DNA of 64,000 bases from Phycisphaerae bacterium (GCA_024102815.1 JAGFJJ010000006.1:62001-126000); one strand, 5' to 3'; positions 43,237 through 53,094 are shown, counted from the stretch's first letter. Notes: generated by a model from the letters alone, not told the origin. A program made the numbers and translations.

Positions 43237-46200
43237 TCAGCCCTCGTCGCTCGTTCCGCCCACAATAATCCGCTGAACGCCCCTCAGGGGAATGCGCAGC
43301 CATCTCGGGCGATTGGCCGCCTCGTAGCAGATCTCATAGAGGGCCTTCTCCAGGGTAAACAGCTTGATGAGATTCTCCGCATCGCGCTCATCGGCGGGAT
43401 ACGACGGGCAGTCGCCGATGGTATCCCGATAGCCTTCGAGGAATGCCGCCACGGTGCTTTCCTCCCATGCCATGGCCCACGGCTCCGCCGCAGCCTCCGC
43501 CTCCGGACGCGACTCCGACAGTCCGAACAATGCAGCCCAGGCGGCGTAGTTGAAGGAGCGCAGCATTCCCGCAACATCGCGCAATGGCGAGTGCTTGATC
43601 CGCCGATCCTCCAGGGAACGCGCCGGTTCCCCCTCGAAGTCGATGATGTAGAAATCGCTCTTCGCGACGATGACCTGACCAAGGTGATAGTCCCCGTGAT
43701 AGCGAGTCTTGGCAGCATCAAGGCGCTTCGGTAGGAGCTCCTGGATCGTTGACGTGATGCCATCCCACAAGCCCAGTACGGAGCGGACTTCCTCGGCAAT
43801 ATCGTCGGCCAAGTCCCCCAGACATTTCCGCAGCGCTGCCTGCGCGTCGCCTGCCTGACGCACCACCCAGTCCTTCCAAAGCGCCAAGTCCTTCACGCCG
43901 ACCGGCTCCGCCTGGAACGCCGGATTGTCCGTCTCGACGGCAAATGCGCGGTGCATCTCGGCAGTCCGCTGGCCTAACGTCTTTGCGAGCGACTCGAAGG
44001 CCGAATGCGGTTCTTCCTGGTTCTCGGGGGTCTCGGACCGCGCCCCGGCTTCCTCCAGATGGCGGTCCAGATAGTCCACGCTATAGCTCCAGCCGTCGCC
44101 CTGGTTCGGCACAAACTCCTGCAAAATCGCCAGGACGCAGTGGGACCCGTCCCCGTCCTGGGCCTCCATCGTTCCGTAGAATGCCGGCGTGTTCTCGAAG
44201 TGTGCCACTTCGGTCAGATGACGACCAATTTCCGCCTCGGGATGCTCTCCCGCCTCCACCTTGCGAAACGCCTTCATGATCATGCGGTCGCCGATGAGCA
44301 GCGAGGAATTGCTCTGCTCGCGCCCCAGACGACGAATCTCCAGTTCGGCCAGGTCGTCCGATCGCTCCATCAGCGCAGACGTGGAGCGGAAACGCAGCGA
44401 GCCCCCCAACGGAGAGTCGATCTCGTCGTTGCCGCGGATCAGTGCAATGATCCGCCGCGCAAAATCCGGATCGGCGATCGCATCGTAGAGCCCGCCGAGC
44501 TGCGCCCCCTTGCGCACGCGACCCAGCGCATAAGCCAGTCGCGACACCAGGGGATCATCATTGTTCTTTTCCCAATCGATCGCCAGCGGTAGAAAATAGC
44601 GCTGCGACTGGCCGTTCCGCAGTCTGGCCCGCCACGTCGCCACGAGCCATCCGCCGCCATCGCGGGGAAGTTGCGAGGCCGATGCCAGCTCCACGCGCTC
44701 AACCCCGACATCCTTCGCCGCGAACCATCGCTGGTTGCCCAGGAATTCGGGCAGGATCTTCCGCTCGAGCCTTTCCCTGGGCTGGTGCTCGATCAGGCTG
44801 GCGAACCCCTGCGGAATCACCAGCGTCTGGAATTCCGGCAGGGAGGGCGCGAACGGTTCATGCCAGCTTGGTGCCTCCGCCTCTTTCGCGAGGATGAACC
44901 AATAGAAACCGTACGTCGGCAGGGTAATGAAGTACGGCAACTGGCCGATCGGGGGAAAACGACTTCGACCCAGGAGCTCGATCGGAACGCAGCCTTCGAA
45001 ATCGCCCAGGCGCAGCTCCACCGGCTGGGGCGCATGAGAGAGGTTGGCGATGCAGAGAATGCTCTCTTCCTCCGTCTCCCGAACGAACGCCAGCACCTTC
45101 CTGTTTCCGGGATAGAAGAAGCGGATGGTTCCGCGACCGAATGCGGAGTGGTTCTTTCGAATGTTGATGACTTTCCTCATCCAGTTCAGCAGCGATGACG
45201 GATTGCGACTCTCCGCTTCGACGTTGACCGCCTCATAGCCGTAGACCGGGTCCATGATCGCGGGAAGATACAGCATCGCGGGATCCGCTCGGGAGAACCC
45301 GCCGTTGCGATCCGGGCTCCATTGCATGGGCGTTCGCACCCCGTCACGGTCACCGAGGTACACATTGTCCCCCATTCCGATCTCGTCGCCGTAGTAGAGT
45401 ACGGGTGTGCCGGGCATGGACAGCAGGAGACTGTTCAGCAGCTTGATCTTCTGGATATCGTTCTCCACCAGTGGGGCGAGGCGCCGGCGAATCCCGATGT
45501 TGATGCGCATGCGCCGGTCCGCCGCATAGAAGTTCCACAGGTAGTCCCGCTCCCGGTCCGTCACCATTTCCAGCGTCAGTTCGTCATGGTTGCGCAGGAA
45601 GACCGCCCATTGGCAGTTCTCGGGAATATCAGGCGTTTGATCCATGATGTCCGTGATCGGATGCCGGTCCTCCTGGGCCATGGCCATGTACATCCTGGGC
45701 ATCAACGGAAAATGAAAGGCCATGTGACACTCATCCCCGTTGCCGAAGTATGGCAGGACATCCTCGGGCCACTGGTTCGCTTCGCCCAGCAGCATCTTCC
45801 CGTCGTAGTTCTCGTCGATCACCGCGCGCAGCTTGCGGATGATGGCGTGCGTCTCCGGCAGATTCTCGTTATTCGTGCCTTCACGCTCACAGAGATAAGG
45901 AATGGCGTCCAGCCGCAGCCCGTCCACCCCCAGATCGAGCCAGAAGCGCATGGTCCGGATGACTTCCTCGAGAACGTGAGGGTTGTCGAAGTTGAGATCG
46001 GGCTGATGGGAGAAGAAGCGATGCCAGTAATACGCTTCGGCTTCAGGGTCCCATGACCAGTTGGATTTCTCCGTATCCGTGAAGATGATTCGCGTCCCCT
46101 GGTATTTCTGGTCGCTGTCGCTCCAGACATAGTAGTTACGCCACTTGGATCCCGGCTTCGCACGACGGGCCCGCTGAAACCAGGGATGCTGGTCGGACGT

Positions 46201-46515
46201 ATGGTTGACAACCAGCTCCGTGATGACCTTCAGGCCCCGGGCGTGAGCGGCACGCACGAACCGGCGAAAATCACGAATGTTGCCGTAAGCGGGATGCACG
46301 GACCTGTAGTCTGCAATGTCGTAACCATCGTCGCGGAGCGGTGAAGGATAGAAGGGCAGGAGCCAGACGGCTGTCACGCCGAGACTCTGAATATAGTCCA
46401 GCTTCGTCGTCAACCCGGCAAAATCGCCGATCCCGTTATCGTTGGAATCGAAGAACGTCTTTACGTGAAGCTGATAGATAACGGCGTCTTTGTACCACAG
46501 GTGGTCGACAGGCAT
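43237..46515 (-). CDS. treS: Trehalose synthase / maltokinase fusion
   Basis: The 1092-residue product is a two-domain fusion. The first ~550 residues are a GH13 enzyme. DGLRLDAIPYL carries the catalytic nucleophile (D203), LLGEANQW the acid/base Glu (E245), and LRNHDELTL the transition-state Asp (D311). The order and HLWYKDAVIYQLHVKTF opening fit trehalose synthase (maltose to trehalose). The C-terminal ~450 residues are a maltokinase, with YHGDYHLGQVIV and IIDFEGEPARS as the kinase loop. TreS-Pep2 fusions feed maltose-1-phosphate to GlgE. ATG 46515 (MPVDHLWY) has AAGGTAAAG 5 nt upstream. No other GlgE-path gene is in the window. Confidence 0.9.
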   Translation of the reverse strand: MPVDHLWYKDAVIYQLHVKTFFDSNDNGIGDFAGLTTKLDYIQSLGVTAVWLLPFYPSPLRDDGYDIADYRSVHPAYGNIRDFRRFVRAAHARGLKVITELVVNHTSDQHPWFQRARRAKPGSKWRNYYVWSDSDQKYQGTRIIFTDTEKSNWSWDPEAEAYYWHRFFSHQPDLNFDNPHVLEEVIRTMRFWLDLGVDGLRLDAIPYLCEREGTNNENLPETHAIIRKLRAVIDENYDGKMLLGEANQWPEDVLPYFGNGDECHMAFHFPLMPRMYMAMAQEDRHPITDIMDQTPDIPENCQWAVFLRNHDELTLEMVTDRERDYLWNFYAADRRMRINIGIRRRLAPLVENDIQKIKLLNSLLLSMPGTPVLYYGDEIGMGDNVYLGDRDGVRTPMQWSPDRNGGFSRADPAMLYLPAIMDPVYGYEAVNVEAESRNPSSLLNWMRKVINIRKNHSAFGRGTIRFFYPGNRKVLAFVRETEEESILCIANLSHAPQPVELRLGDFEGCVPIELLGRSRFPPIGQLPYFITLPTYGFYWFILAKEAEAPSWHEPFAPSLPEFQTLVIPQGFASLIEHQPRERLERKILPEFLGNQRWFAAKDVGVERVELASASQLPRDGGGWLVATWRARLRNGQSQRYFLPLAIDWEKNNDDPLVSRLAYALGRVRKGAQLGGLYDAIADPDFARRIIALIRGNDEIDSPLGGSLRFRSTSALMERSDDLAELEIRRLGREQSNSSLLIGDRMIMKAFRKVEAGEHPEAEIGRHLTEVAHFENTPAFYGTMEAQDGDGSHCVLAILQEFVPNQGDGWSYSVDYLDRHLEEAGARSETPENQEEPHSAFESLAKTLGQRTAEMHRAFAVETDNPAFQAEPVGVKDLALWKDWVVRQAGDAQAALRKCLGDLADDIAEEVRSVLGLWDGITSTIQELLPKRLDAAKTRYHGDYHLGQVIVAKSDFYIIDFEGEPARSLEDRRIKHSPLRDVAGMLRSFNYAAWAALFGLSESRPEAEAAAEPWAMAWEESTVAAFLEGYRDTIGDCPSYPADERDAENLIKLFTLEKALYEICYEAANRPRWLRIPLRGVQRIIVGGTSDEG

Positions 46516-46964
46516 ATTCTTTACCTTGCATCTTGCACGGCCGGTTGTTCCCAGCACGACTTCAACAACATCCAGCTCAGTCAGGCGACTTGTGTACCGG
46601 GCCGATCGGATCCTTGCGGCGCCGTTCTTGCGATGTGCACAATTTGGCGGCGATCGCTAGCCTGCTCGCCCCGGCATGGTCAGACAGACCGCTTCGTCTC
46701 AATACCGAAGATTGTGCGCCAAGAACCGCGAATCTTCAACTTTCGCTATTGCGCGGGAATGTTTGTGCGCGGACTCCTGTCATCAGGATGTCATCCGGAT
46801 TACAGGCGAGTATGCGCAGCGATGCCGTCAAGAGTTGATGAAAAGGGACTGCCCGTATGGTGCACGGCGGTCCGCCCGACCATCAGAAGGAACAAGTCTG
46901 ACACGGCATGGGCGAAATCACCGGTGTGCGCAAAGTGCCCTTGTCGGTTACGATTCCGCTCCAA
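46516..46964. other. Gene-less stretch upstream of treS
   Basis: The 449 nt lie between the treS start (minus strand) and the stop of the HEAT-repeat gene (46965). No credible open frame is present, and no near-consensus promoter was recognised. The regulatory region for treS should be here. Confidence 0.4.
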
Positions 46965-47498
46965 CTACCGTACCGCATTGAGCTTCGCGAGTGCATCTTT
47001 CGCTCGGAGGGGAACCGCCAGTTCCGGATCAATCTGCTCGAGCGCTTCAAGCACCGGACCCACGATATCCGCCAACTCATTGCGGTTGAGGACGCGCAGC
47101 ACATGGTGCGCACCGTCACGGAGTTCGGCCGATTCGGCACTCACCATAAGTGTTCTCAGTATGGGACGCAGGGCGGCTTCTCCCAGGCCGATCATTGCTT
47201 CCGCCGCGACCCAGCGCACGTCGGGATCTTCGTCACCGAGGGTCCGGGCCAATGCCGGCGCCGCCGCGGGCGCGTGAAGCTCCGTAAATGTCTTGGCCGC
47301 TTCCCATCGCACCAGCGAGTGCTCCGAGGACAGCGCTTCGACCACAGGTCCCACCGCCGCCTGCCCGAGCCCCACAAGCGATTCCCGCGCCTGCTGCCTC
47401 TCCACGCTGTTGCGACTGCCCAGTCGTTTCACCCAGTCCGCCGCCACCAGATTCAGCGGGTCGCTCCCGGTCAGTTCTTCATGCTTCGTAACACGCAT
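46965..47498 (-). CDS. HEAT-repeat protein
   Basis: The 177-residue product is almost entirely HEAT/PBS-lyase-like helical repeats: VERQQARESLVGLGQAAVGPVVEAL, RWEAAKTFTELHAPAAAPAL and VRWVAAEAMIGLGEAALRPIL. Four repeat units are visible. Such proteins act as binding scaffolds. No catalytic residues or signal peptide are seen, so it is cytosolic. It lies between treS and the stress-protein gene. A link to either is not shown. Confidence 0.72.
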   Translation of the reverse strand: MRVTKHEELTGSDPLNLVAADWVKRLGSRNSVERQQARESLVGLGQAAVGPVVEALSSEHSLVRWEAAKTFTELHAPAAAPALARTLGDEDPDVRWVAAEAMIGLGEAALRPILRTLMVSAESAELRDGAHHVLRVLNRNELADIVGPVLEALEQIDPELAVPLRAKDALAKLNAVR

Positions 47499-47604
47499 AC
47501 CTCCAGCCTCCCTTTCTCATGTTGCATGGACCGGCGAAGCACGGCGCGGGTCCCGCGCCGTACTTCGCACGATGGAACGCGACGATGCGGCGACGAAGAA
47601 CGGG

Positions 47605-48156
47605 CTACGCCGTTGCGTGCGCTTGCACCGGTTCTGCCGCATTCGTCTCGCGATGGACATTCAACTCTTCCGCTCCCGTGGCCTTGAACATTCCACGAGC
47701 CCGTTCGACCTGGTCAGCGGTTCCATGCACAATCACCAGGTATTTTCCGCCTCGGACGTGCTCCTCATACTTGAGGATGTGCTTCTTCGAAACGCCCCAT
47801 CCCAACAGCGCGCCGAGCAGGCCGCCTCCGGCGGCACCCGCCGCGGCACCCTCCAGGCCGCCGAGAATCGCGGCCGAGAGCGGCCCGGCCACGAGGAGGG
47901 GCCCGAATCCGGGTACCCAGAGGAAGGCGACGCCCCAGAGGAGACCGAAAAAACCGCCCAACCAGGCTCCGGTCCCTGCGCCGCCCTTGGCGATGTCGCC
48001 GGCATTTACGTAGCCGTGCACCGCCTTCTCGCTCTCGAGGTCCTTCGCCACGATCGACACGTGCTTGATGGGAAAACCGGACTGGTCCAGTTCATCAATG
48101 GCCCGTTCCGCCTTGGAAAGGACATCGTACACGCCCACAACACTTTGCTCGTTCAT
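47605..48156 (-). CDS. General stress protein 17M-like (YflT-type) membrane protein
   Basis: The 183-residue product begins VVGVYDVLSKAERAIDELDQSGFPIKHVSIV, the N-terminal GSP17M/YflT domain. Two glycine-rich hydrophobic stretches (GGFFGLLWGVAFL..., GLEGAAAGAAGGGLLGALLG) follow, then a small C-terminal beta domain (KYLVIVHG). Family members are stress-induced in Gram-positives. ATG 48156 has GGGAG 6 nt upstream. An upstream frame to 48201 is not used. It follows the HtrA gene by 54 nt on the same strand, so shared stress control is plausible. Confidence 0.78.
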   Translation of the reverse strand: MNEQSVVGVYDVLSKAERAIDELDQSGFPIKHVSIVAKDLESEKAVHGYVNAGDIAKGGAGTGAWLGGFFGLLWGVAFLWVPGFGPLLVAGPLSAAILGGLEGAAAGAAGGGLLGALLGWGVSKKHILKYEEHVRGGKYLVIVHGTADQVERARGMFKATGAEELNVHRETNAAEPVQAHATA

Positions 48157-48210
48157 GACATGACTCCCTTCAGAAAGAAATGACCCACGACGACTCCGCA
48201 ATTCTTGACG

Positions 48211-49704
48211 CTATTTGCCGTTGCTCTGCAGGAGGATGAAACGCTGCATATCCCCCGAGCGAATCGCCAGTCGAACACCGGAGGACAGATCATGTTCCTT
48301 GAGCTCCCGCTCGAACTGGGACACGCTGGTCACCGGTGTGCCCTGCACGTCCACAATGACATTGCCGGGCTCGATGCCCGCCATGTAGGCTAATCCGTTC
48401 GGATCGACCCGGGTCACGACGACACCCTTCGTTCCCGACTCGACGCCGAGCGCGTGCGCTTCACGCGTATCGGGGTCGGCCACGCTCAATCCCAGTTCAT
48501 CCGCCATGTCATTCGTCGACCCCATCGCCACGCTCGATTCGCGCTGGGACACGCGCACGCCGAGCGTCATGGTCTTGCCGTCTCGAATCACATCGACCTT
48601 GACCTTGGTTCCGGGCTCGGTCGCCGCCGCCAGGTTGCGCAGCTGATTGACGTCTTGGATCGGGGTCCCGTCGTACTTCACGATGATGTCACCGGCATTC
48701 AGGCCTGCATCGGCCGCGGGACCGTCCGGTAATACCTGGCCCACGAGGACCCCTTCCGTCGATCCATACCCGAAGGACTTCGCCAGCCCCTCGTTCAGCG
48801 GTTGAATGGATATGCCCAGCCACCCGCGCACGACCCGGCCCTTGTGGATGAGACTGTCCATGATCGACTTCGCCATGTTGACGGGAATCGCAAAACCGAC
48901 GCCCTCGTAACGCCCGGTGCGACTGGCGATCGCCGTATTGATGCCCACGACCCGCCCGCGCAGATCGACCAGCGGACCGCCGCTGTTACCCGGATTGATG
49001 GCCGCATCGGTCTGGATGAAGTCTTCGTATTCGGCCACACGAACATTCGATCGGCCCTTGGCGCTGACGATGCCCGCCGTCACCGTGTTGCGCAACCCGA
49101 ACGGGTTTCCCGCGGCCACGACCCACTCGCCGATGCGCAGGTCATCCGAATCGCCCATGGTCGCGGCGGGCAGCGACTTCTCGTTGACGCGAATGACCGC
49201 GAGGTCGCTCATGGGATCCGTCCCCACGACGTCCGCGCTGACTTCCCGCCCGTCCTTCATCATCACGGTCACCTCATCCGCTCCCGCGACGACGTGGTTG
49301 TTGGTCAGGATATACCCGTCATCGCTGACGATGACGCCGCTGCCCACCCCCTGCTGGGGCGGAAGTTCGCGCGGGAGCTCATCCCCGAAGAACCGCCGCA
49401 GGAAATCCTCATTGAACGGAAGGCCCTGTTGCGTCCCCGGAGACTCATTCTCGTAGTGCTGCGCAGGCCTGAAGTGCTTGACCGATTTGATCGTCACCAC
49501 CGACGGACTGATCTTGTCCGCCGCATTCTCGAACGCGACAGAGAGTGCGTCCGCGTAGCGGATCGCCTCATCCGCAGTCACATCTCTTCCCGTCGTTCCC
49601 GCCCATACGGGCTTCGCCACCCATACGGCTGAGGCGAGAATCACCCCCACAAGCCCCAATGTCCTCCATGCTCCCGACCCGACCACTCGATACTGCTTCT
49701 TCAT
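48211..49704 (-). CDS. DegP/HtrA-family periplasmic serine protease with two PDZ domains
   Basis: The 497-residue product has a signal peptide (LVGVILASAVWVAKPVWA) and a trypsin-like domain. The triad is H137 (TNNHVVAG), D167 (MSDLAVI) and S241 (GNSGGPL). Two PDZ domains follow: RGWLGISIQPLNEGLAKSF and KGVVVTRVDPNGLAYMAG. It cleaves and refolds misfolded envelope proteins. ATG 49704 has GGAG 7 nt upstream. The frame open to 49908 lacks support. A stress-protein gene follows. Confidence 0.92.
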   Translation of the reverse strand: MKKQYRVVGSGAWRTLGLVGVILASAVWVAKPVWAGTTGRDVTADEAIRYADALSVAFENAADKISPSVVTIKSVKHFRPAQHYENESPGTQQGLPFNEDFLRRFFGDELPRELPPQQGVGSGVIVSDDGYILTNNHVVAGADEVTVMMKDGREVSADVVGTDPMSDLAVIRVNEKSLPAATMGDSDDLRIGEWVVAAGNPFGLRNTVTAGIVSAKGRSNVRVAEYEDFIQTDAAINPGNSGGPLVDLRGRVVGINTAIASRTGRYEGVGFAIPVNMAKSIMDSLIHKGRVVRGWLGISIQPLNEGLAKSFGYGSTEGVLVGQVLPDGPAADAGLNAGDIIVKYDGTPIQDVNQLRNLAAATEPGTKVKVDVIRDGKTMTLGVRVSQRESSVAMGSTNDMADELGLSVADPDTREAHALGVESGTKGVVVTRVDPNGLAYMAGIEPGNVIVDVQGTPVTSVSQFERELKEHDLSSGVRLAIRSGDMQRFILLQSNGK

Positions 49705-50190
49705 CTCACGTCTCCTCGAATACGTTACCGGCCAGGCATCGAAGGTCGTCTCCCTCCGCGCCACCGCGGGTGGGCCTTCACCTGGCTCGTGTTGTTGCGT
49801 TCCCGAAGTCGCCATATCGAGGACTATACGCAGCGCACAGCGGAGGGTTTGTCGATGTGACGGGGGAGTTGCACTGACAGCAAGACGCGCTCCGTGCGCC
49901 GAATTCATCGGGTTGGAAATTGTGGACGGGAAGTTGCGCCGGTTAAACGATGTTTCAGGAAGGTGTTACCTGGGGTTCATCCCTGTAACGACTCCCATCC
50001 CTCCGACAAGCACGCAATGCACGGAGGACCAGACCCCAAGGCTGGGATGGGGTGAAGTGACCGACCCGGCTTGAACTGTGGAGGATTGTGAACACCGGAG
50101 GCGTTCGTCCGACGCACCGCCGTTGGCGTCAAGTCGGACGAACGCCCCCGCACCGGCATGATGACGCTTGTCGCGCTTCGCCCGGCGGGA
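49705..50190. other. Gene-less, structured region between htrA and dnaA
   Basis: No protein-coding frame is credible in these 486 nt. Three inverted repeats follow each other: GTTAC/GTAAC (49965-49989, with an inner GGG/CCC pair), CCCATCCC/GGGATGGG (49994-50051, with a nested CCTCCG/CGGAGG pair), and the long dyad at 50101-50145. They could form the 3' end of dnaA mRNA and the leader of htrA. Confidence 0.5.
50101..50145 (-). terminator. Long perfect hairpin downstream of dnaA
   Basis: GCGTTCGTCCGAC (50101-50113) and GTCGGACGAACGC (50133-50145) form a perfect 13-bp stem with a 19-nt loop, 45 nt beyond the dnaA stop. No T-tract follows on the minus strand, so it may be a transcript stabiliser or rho-type end rather than a classic terminator. 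A competing GACGC/GCGTC pair (50111-50130) can form instead. Confidence 0.45.
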
Positions 50191-51651
50191 TCATCCCGTC
50201 ACGGCGATCTCGGGCGGGGCATGAACTCGCCCGTTCTTCAGCCCGAACTGCTCCTCCAGATCGTCAACGAGCACGGCCAGGTTCAGTTGCCGCGGGCCCG
50301 CCGGCGTCTGCCAGCTTGCCATCTCGTTGCTTTGCAGCATCTTGCTGATGCGCCGCTCCGCGAGGATCACGGTGGAGTGGTTCTTGTTTCCCATGTACCG
50401 ACCGATCTCCGGATAGCTCATGGCCGTGTGCTTCCGCGCCAGGTACATGGCAATGCCCCGCGCCAGGGCGATCGTCCGCGACTTGCGCGACGTGTGCAGT
50501 TCCGCCGTGTTCAGTCCGAAGAAGATCGATACCACGTTCTCGATGTCCGAGAGCATGATGACCGGCGCCGTCTGACGCACCAGGTCCTTGATCGCCCGCT
50601 CGGCCAGTGAGAGGGTGATCGGCGACTTGAGCACCTGCGCCTGTGCCACCACCTTCAGCAGCGCACCTTCCAGTTCGCGGATGTTCGACTTGAAATTCTC
50701 CGCGATGTAGTTGATCACCGACTCGCTCACATCCGTTTTCATCACGGCCGCGCGCCGTCGAAGAAACTCCGCCCGCACCGACAGGTCGGGTGTGTCGATC
50801 CGCACGACCATGCCGGAGACAAAACGGCTCACCAGATGATCCGAAAGATGACCGATGAGCTTGGGATGCGCATCCGAGGAAAGCACAATCTGCTTGGCTC
50901 CGGCATCGATCGCCTTGAACGTGTTGAGAAACTCCTCCTGCGTGGCCTTCTTCTGCGCGAAGTAGTGCACGTCATCGATGGCCAGCAGATCCACATCGCG
51001 ATAGCGCTCGCGGAACGCGTCCTGCTCCCGCGATCGAATGGACTGAACGAAATCGTTGGTAAATTCCTCGCCCGAAACGAACCGGTAGCGCAGTCCGGGG
51101 TGCTTCTCCGCCGCCGCAAGGCAGATACCCTGCAGCAGGTGGGTCTTCCCCAACCCGCACCCGCCGTGAACGAAGAGCGGGTTGTACATGCCCCCCGGTG
51201 ACTCCACGACGCTCACCGCCGCGGCGTACGCCAGCCGGTTGGAAGGACCCACCACAAAGTCCTCCAGGCGCCTCTTCGGACCCTCCGCGCGCGGAAGCGA
51301 CGTCCTTCCCCCACGCGGGGCCCGAACCGGTGCGTCACCGGCCGCCGCGATCTGCTCCGACTGACGATCCGGCTGACGCTCCGGCTGGGTTCGAGCGAGC
51401 TCGGGATCCGTCGTGAATGCCAGATGGAATGTCCGCCCGGTAATCTCCTGCGCAGCTTCGTGGATGGCGTCGGCAAAGTGATCTTCGATCCAGCGACTCA
51501 CGTGGGAGTTCGGCGCCGCAATGTGCAGGTAGTCTTCGAACAGCAGAAACCTCGTTGAATTCTTGAACCAGACGTTGTGCCGCTGGCTGCCGATTTTGTC
51601 CGCAAGTCGCGTTTCAATCTGAGACACTACCTCATCGGCGCGTGTGATCAC
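50191..51651 (-). CDS. dnaA: Chromosomal replication initiator protein DnaA
   Basis: The 486-residue product has all DnaA domains. Domain I is an N-terminal interaction domain. A variable linker spans 80-125. The AAA+ domain has Walker A GGCGLGKT (163-170) and Walker B LLAIDDVH (222-229). Domain IV has the DnaA signature MGNKNHSTVILAERRI that contacts DnaA boxes. It opens the origin of replication. GTG 51651 has a perfect AGGAGG 6 nt upstream. No dnaN or other oriC gene is adjacent, so the usual bacterial gene order is absent. Confidence 0.97.
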   Translation of the reverse strand: MITRADEVVSQIETRLADKIGSQRHNVWFKNSTRFLLFEDYLHIAAPNSHVSRWIEDHFADAIHEAAQEITGRTFHLAFTTDPELARTQPERQPDRQSEQIAAAGDAPVRAPRGGRTSLPRAEGPKRRLEDFVVGPSNRLAYAAAVSVVESPGGMYNPLFVHGGCGLGKTHLLQGICLAAAEKHPGLRYRFVSGEEFTNDFVQSIRSREQDAFRERYRDVDLLAIDDVHYFAQKKATQEEFLNTFKAIDAGAKQIVLSSDAHPKLIGHLSDHLVSRFVSGMVVRIDTPDLSVRAEFLRRRAAVMKTDVSESVINYIAENFKSNIRELEGALLKVVAQAQVLKSPITLSLAERAIKDLVRQTAPVIMLSDIENVVSIFFGLNTAELHTSRKSRTIALARGIAMYLARKHTAMSYPEIGRYMGNKNHSTVILAERRISKMLQSNEMASWQTPAGPRQLNLAVLVDDLEEQFGLKNGRVHAPPEIAVTG

Positions 51652-51981
51652 CGCAGGCCTCCTTTTCCACGGAAAGACCGATACCGCAGATTAACTCGAA
51701 TTTGTCAAAACGGATGAATGGCGCTGAGCACGATAAGCCTTGAGCGACGGCTGAACGGGTTCATGTTGCCGCGTCGCTTGACGCCATGTCGATCGCGGAA
51801 AATATCAGTCTCTTAATGCTGCGTCAACGATTTTTTAATAGCGGATTTCCCTCAAGTTTCGGTGCCTCTGCCTGCGCAAGTAGTTAGCGATCAAAAAAAA
51901 TGAACCGCCCACCGATTTTCCACCACCGACGCCCGCATGTGGAATTCTCCTGTGCATCGCATCCCTCGGGGGAGCGCAAGC
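51652..51981. other. Gene-less region upstream of dnaA, AT-rich
   Basis: The 330 nt upstream of dnaA are richer in A and T than their surroundings, with runs such as GATTTTTTAATAG and GATCAAAAAAAATG. Loosely DnaA-box-like nonamers (TTTTCCACC and TGTGGAATT types, one or two mismatches) appear near 51664, 51916 and 51941. This is a possible origin. The box matches are too weak to call it firmly. Confidence 0.4.
51679..51709 (-). promoter_or_regulatory. Possible dnaA promoter
   Basis: On the minus strand TTGACA (51704-51709) is a perfect -35. TATCGG (51679-51684) is a half-matching -10, 19 nt away, which is slightly long. The leader to the dnaA GTG would be about 20 nt and include the AGGAGG site. 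Confidence 0.4.
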
Positions 51982-53094
51982 TTATGGCGCGACATTCGTT
52001 GCAATCCATGCGGCCCGCTCCAGGCTGCGCTCGAAGCCCCAGCGACGATAGAACGCCAATGCGGGTTCGTTGCGCCGATCTGCGGCAAGTGTCATGATTC
52101 TGTCACCTTTTCCCCGCGCCTGCTGCAACGCCCGTCTTAACATTGCGCCGGCCACGCCGCCGCGCCGAAACTTCTTGCTGACACCGAGATAGACCACTTC
52201 GCTCGCCGGGGCCGACTCCAGCTCGTTGATCAGCGCAACGCCCGCAACGTCGTTCCCGGACCGGACCACCCACCAACGGTCCGGTGTGAATCGACCGGCC
52301 TCGGCGTGTCCGGCGAGCACCTCCTCCGTTCGTCGGAGTCCGGTCAGTTCCGGGCAATCCCCGCTATCCTCATAGCTCGCTTCCAGGGCCTGCAGAAATA
52401 GCCCGCGGATGTCTTCGGAATAGCTTGTCCAACTTAAAGTAACCTCCGCCCGAATTCCCTCCGGGTCCGGCTGTTGTACCCATCTCGACATGTAGTGCAG
52501 CACGGTGAGCCTTCGAAAACCGGCTTGCTCCAGAATCTCCGCCATCAGCGGCTGATTCGGATCGACCAGTACCTCCAGCAGGGAAATCGACCGGTTGCGA
52601 CCCCCCTCGACCAAGCGCCGCATGCACCCGGCCGCCCCCTCGATATGCTCCCGGGAGATCTCTTCGCTGGCGAGAATAAGCCCGGCGCGTCCCGCTGTCT
52701 CCGTCGCCGCAGCAGCGAAGACCATCTCCCGGCCCTCGCGCACGACGACGACGTGCCCCCACCGTTCGCCCCGAGAGCGTTGTCGATCCACAATAAGTTG
52801 TGCTTCGCGGGCCACCTGCTCCCGCGAGCGACCTTGTGTCGAAAGGATGCGGCACAGCGCCTCCCGCCCGCCCGGACCATCGAGAGGCATCTCGAGTATT
52901 TCTAAATCACCAGGCGGCAAGAAAGACCCTCCACCCGGCTCCTGTCGGCCGGATTCCAGGACGCAGGTGATCAACTGACGAGTCAGGCAATCGGGCGCGA
53001 CGCGGCGTACCATCCAGCGGGTGCGGGAGACCTGACCCGCGCCCGATTCGCGCTCCTGCACGGCGGCCTCCGCCGGTGAAATAGTAGGACGCAT
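51982..53094 (-). CDS. Double-GNAT acetyltransferase (mycothiol synthase-like layout)
   Basis: The 370-residue product has two GNAT-like halves. The C-terminal one is complete, with VVYLGVSKKFRRGGVAGAMLRRAL (acetyl-CoA loop RxxGxxG/A) and NEPALAFYRRWGFE. The N-terminal half keeps the fold outline but lacks a clear acetyl-CoA loop. The same tandem layout occurs in MshD mycothiol synthase and other thiol or amine acetyltransferases. Substrate is unknown. The start is uncertain: ATG 53094 is chosen, with later starts possible. It is divergent from the membrane protein at 53233. Confidence 0.7.
   Translation of the reverse strand: MRPTISPAEAAVQERESGAGQVSRTRWMVRRVAPDCLTRQLITCVLESGRQEPGGGSFLPPGDLEILEMPLDGPGGREALCRILSTQGRSREQVAREAQLIVDRQRSRGERWGHVVVVREGREMVFAAAATETAGRAGLILASEEISREHIEGAAGCMRRLVEGGRNRSISLLEVLVDPNQPLMAEILEQAGFRRLTVLHYMSRWVQQPDPEGIRAEVTLSWTSYSEDIRGLFLQALEASYEDSGDCPELTGLRRTEEVLAGHAEAGRFTPDRWWVVRSGNDVAGVALINELESAPASEVVYLGVSKKFRRGGVAGAMLRRALQQARGKGDRIMTLAADRRNEPALAFYRRWGFERSLERAAWIATNVAP

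Noticed and set aside
51664..51950. Firm DnaA boxes
   Set aside because: Nonamers such as TTTTCCACC and TGTGGAATT each differ from TTATCCACA in one or more key positions, so only a tentative origin is noted.
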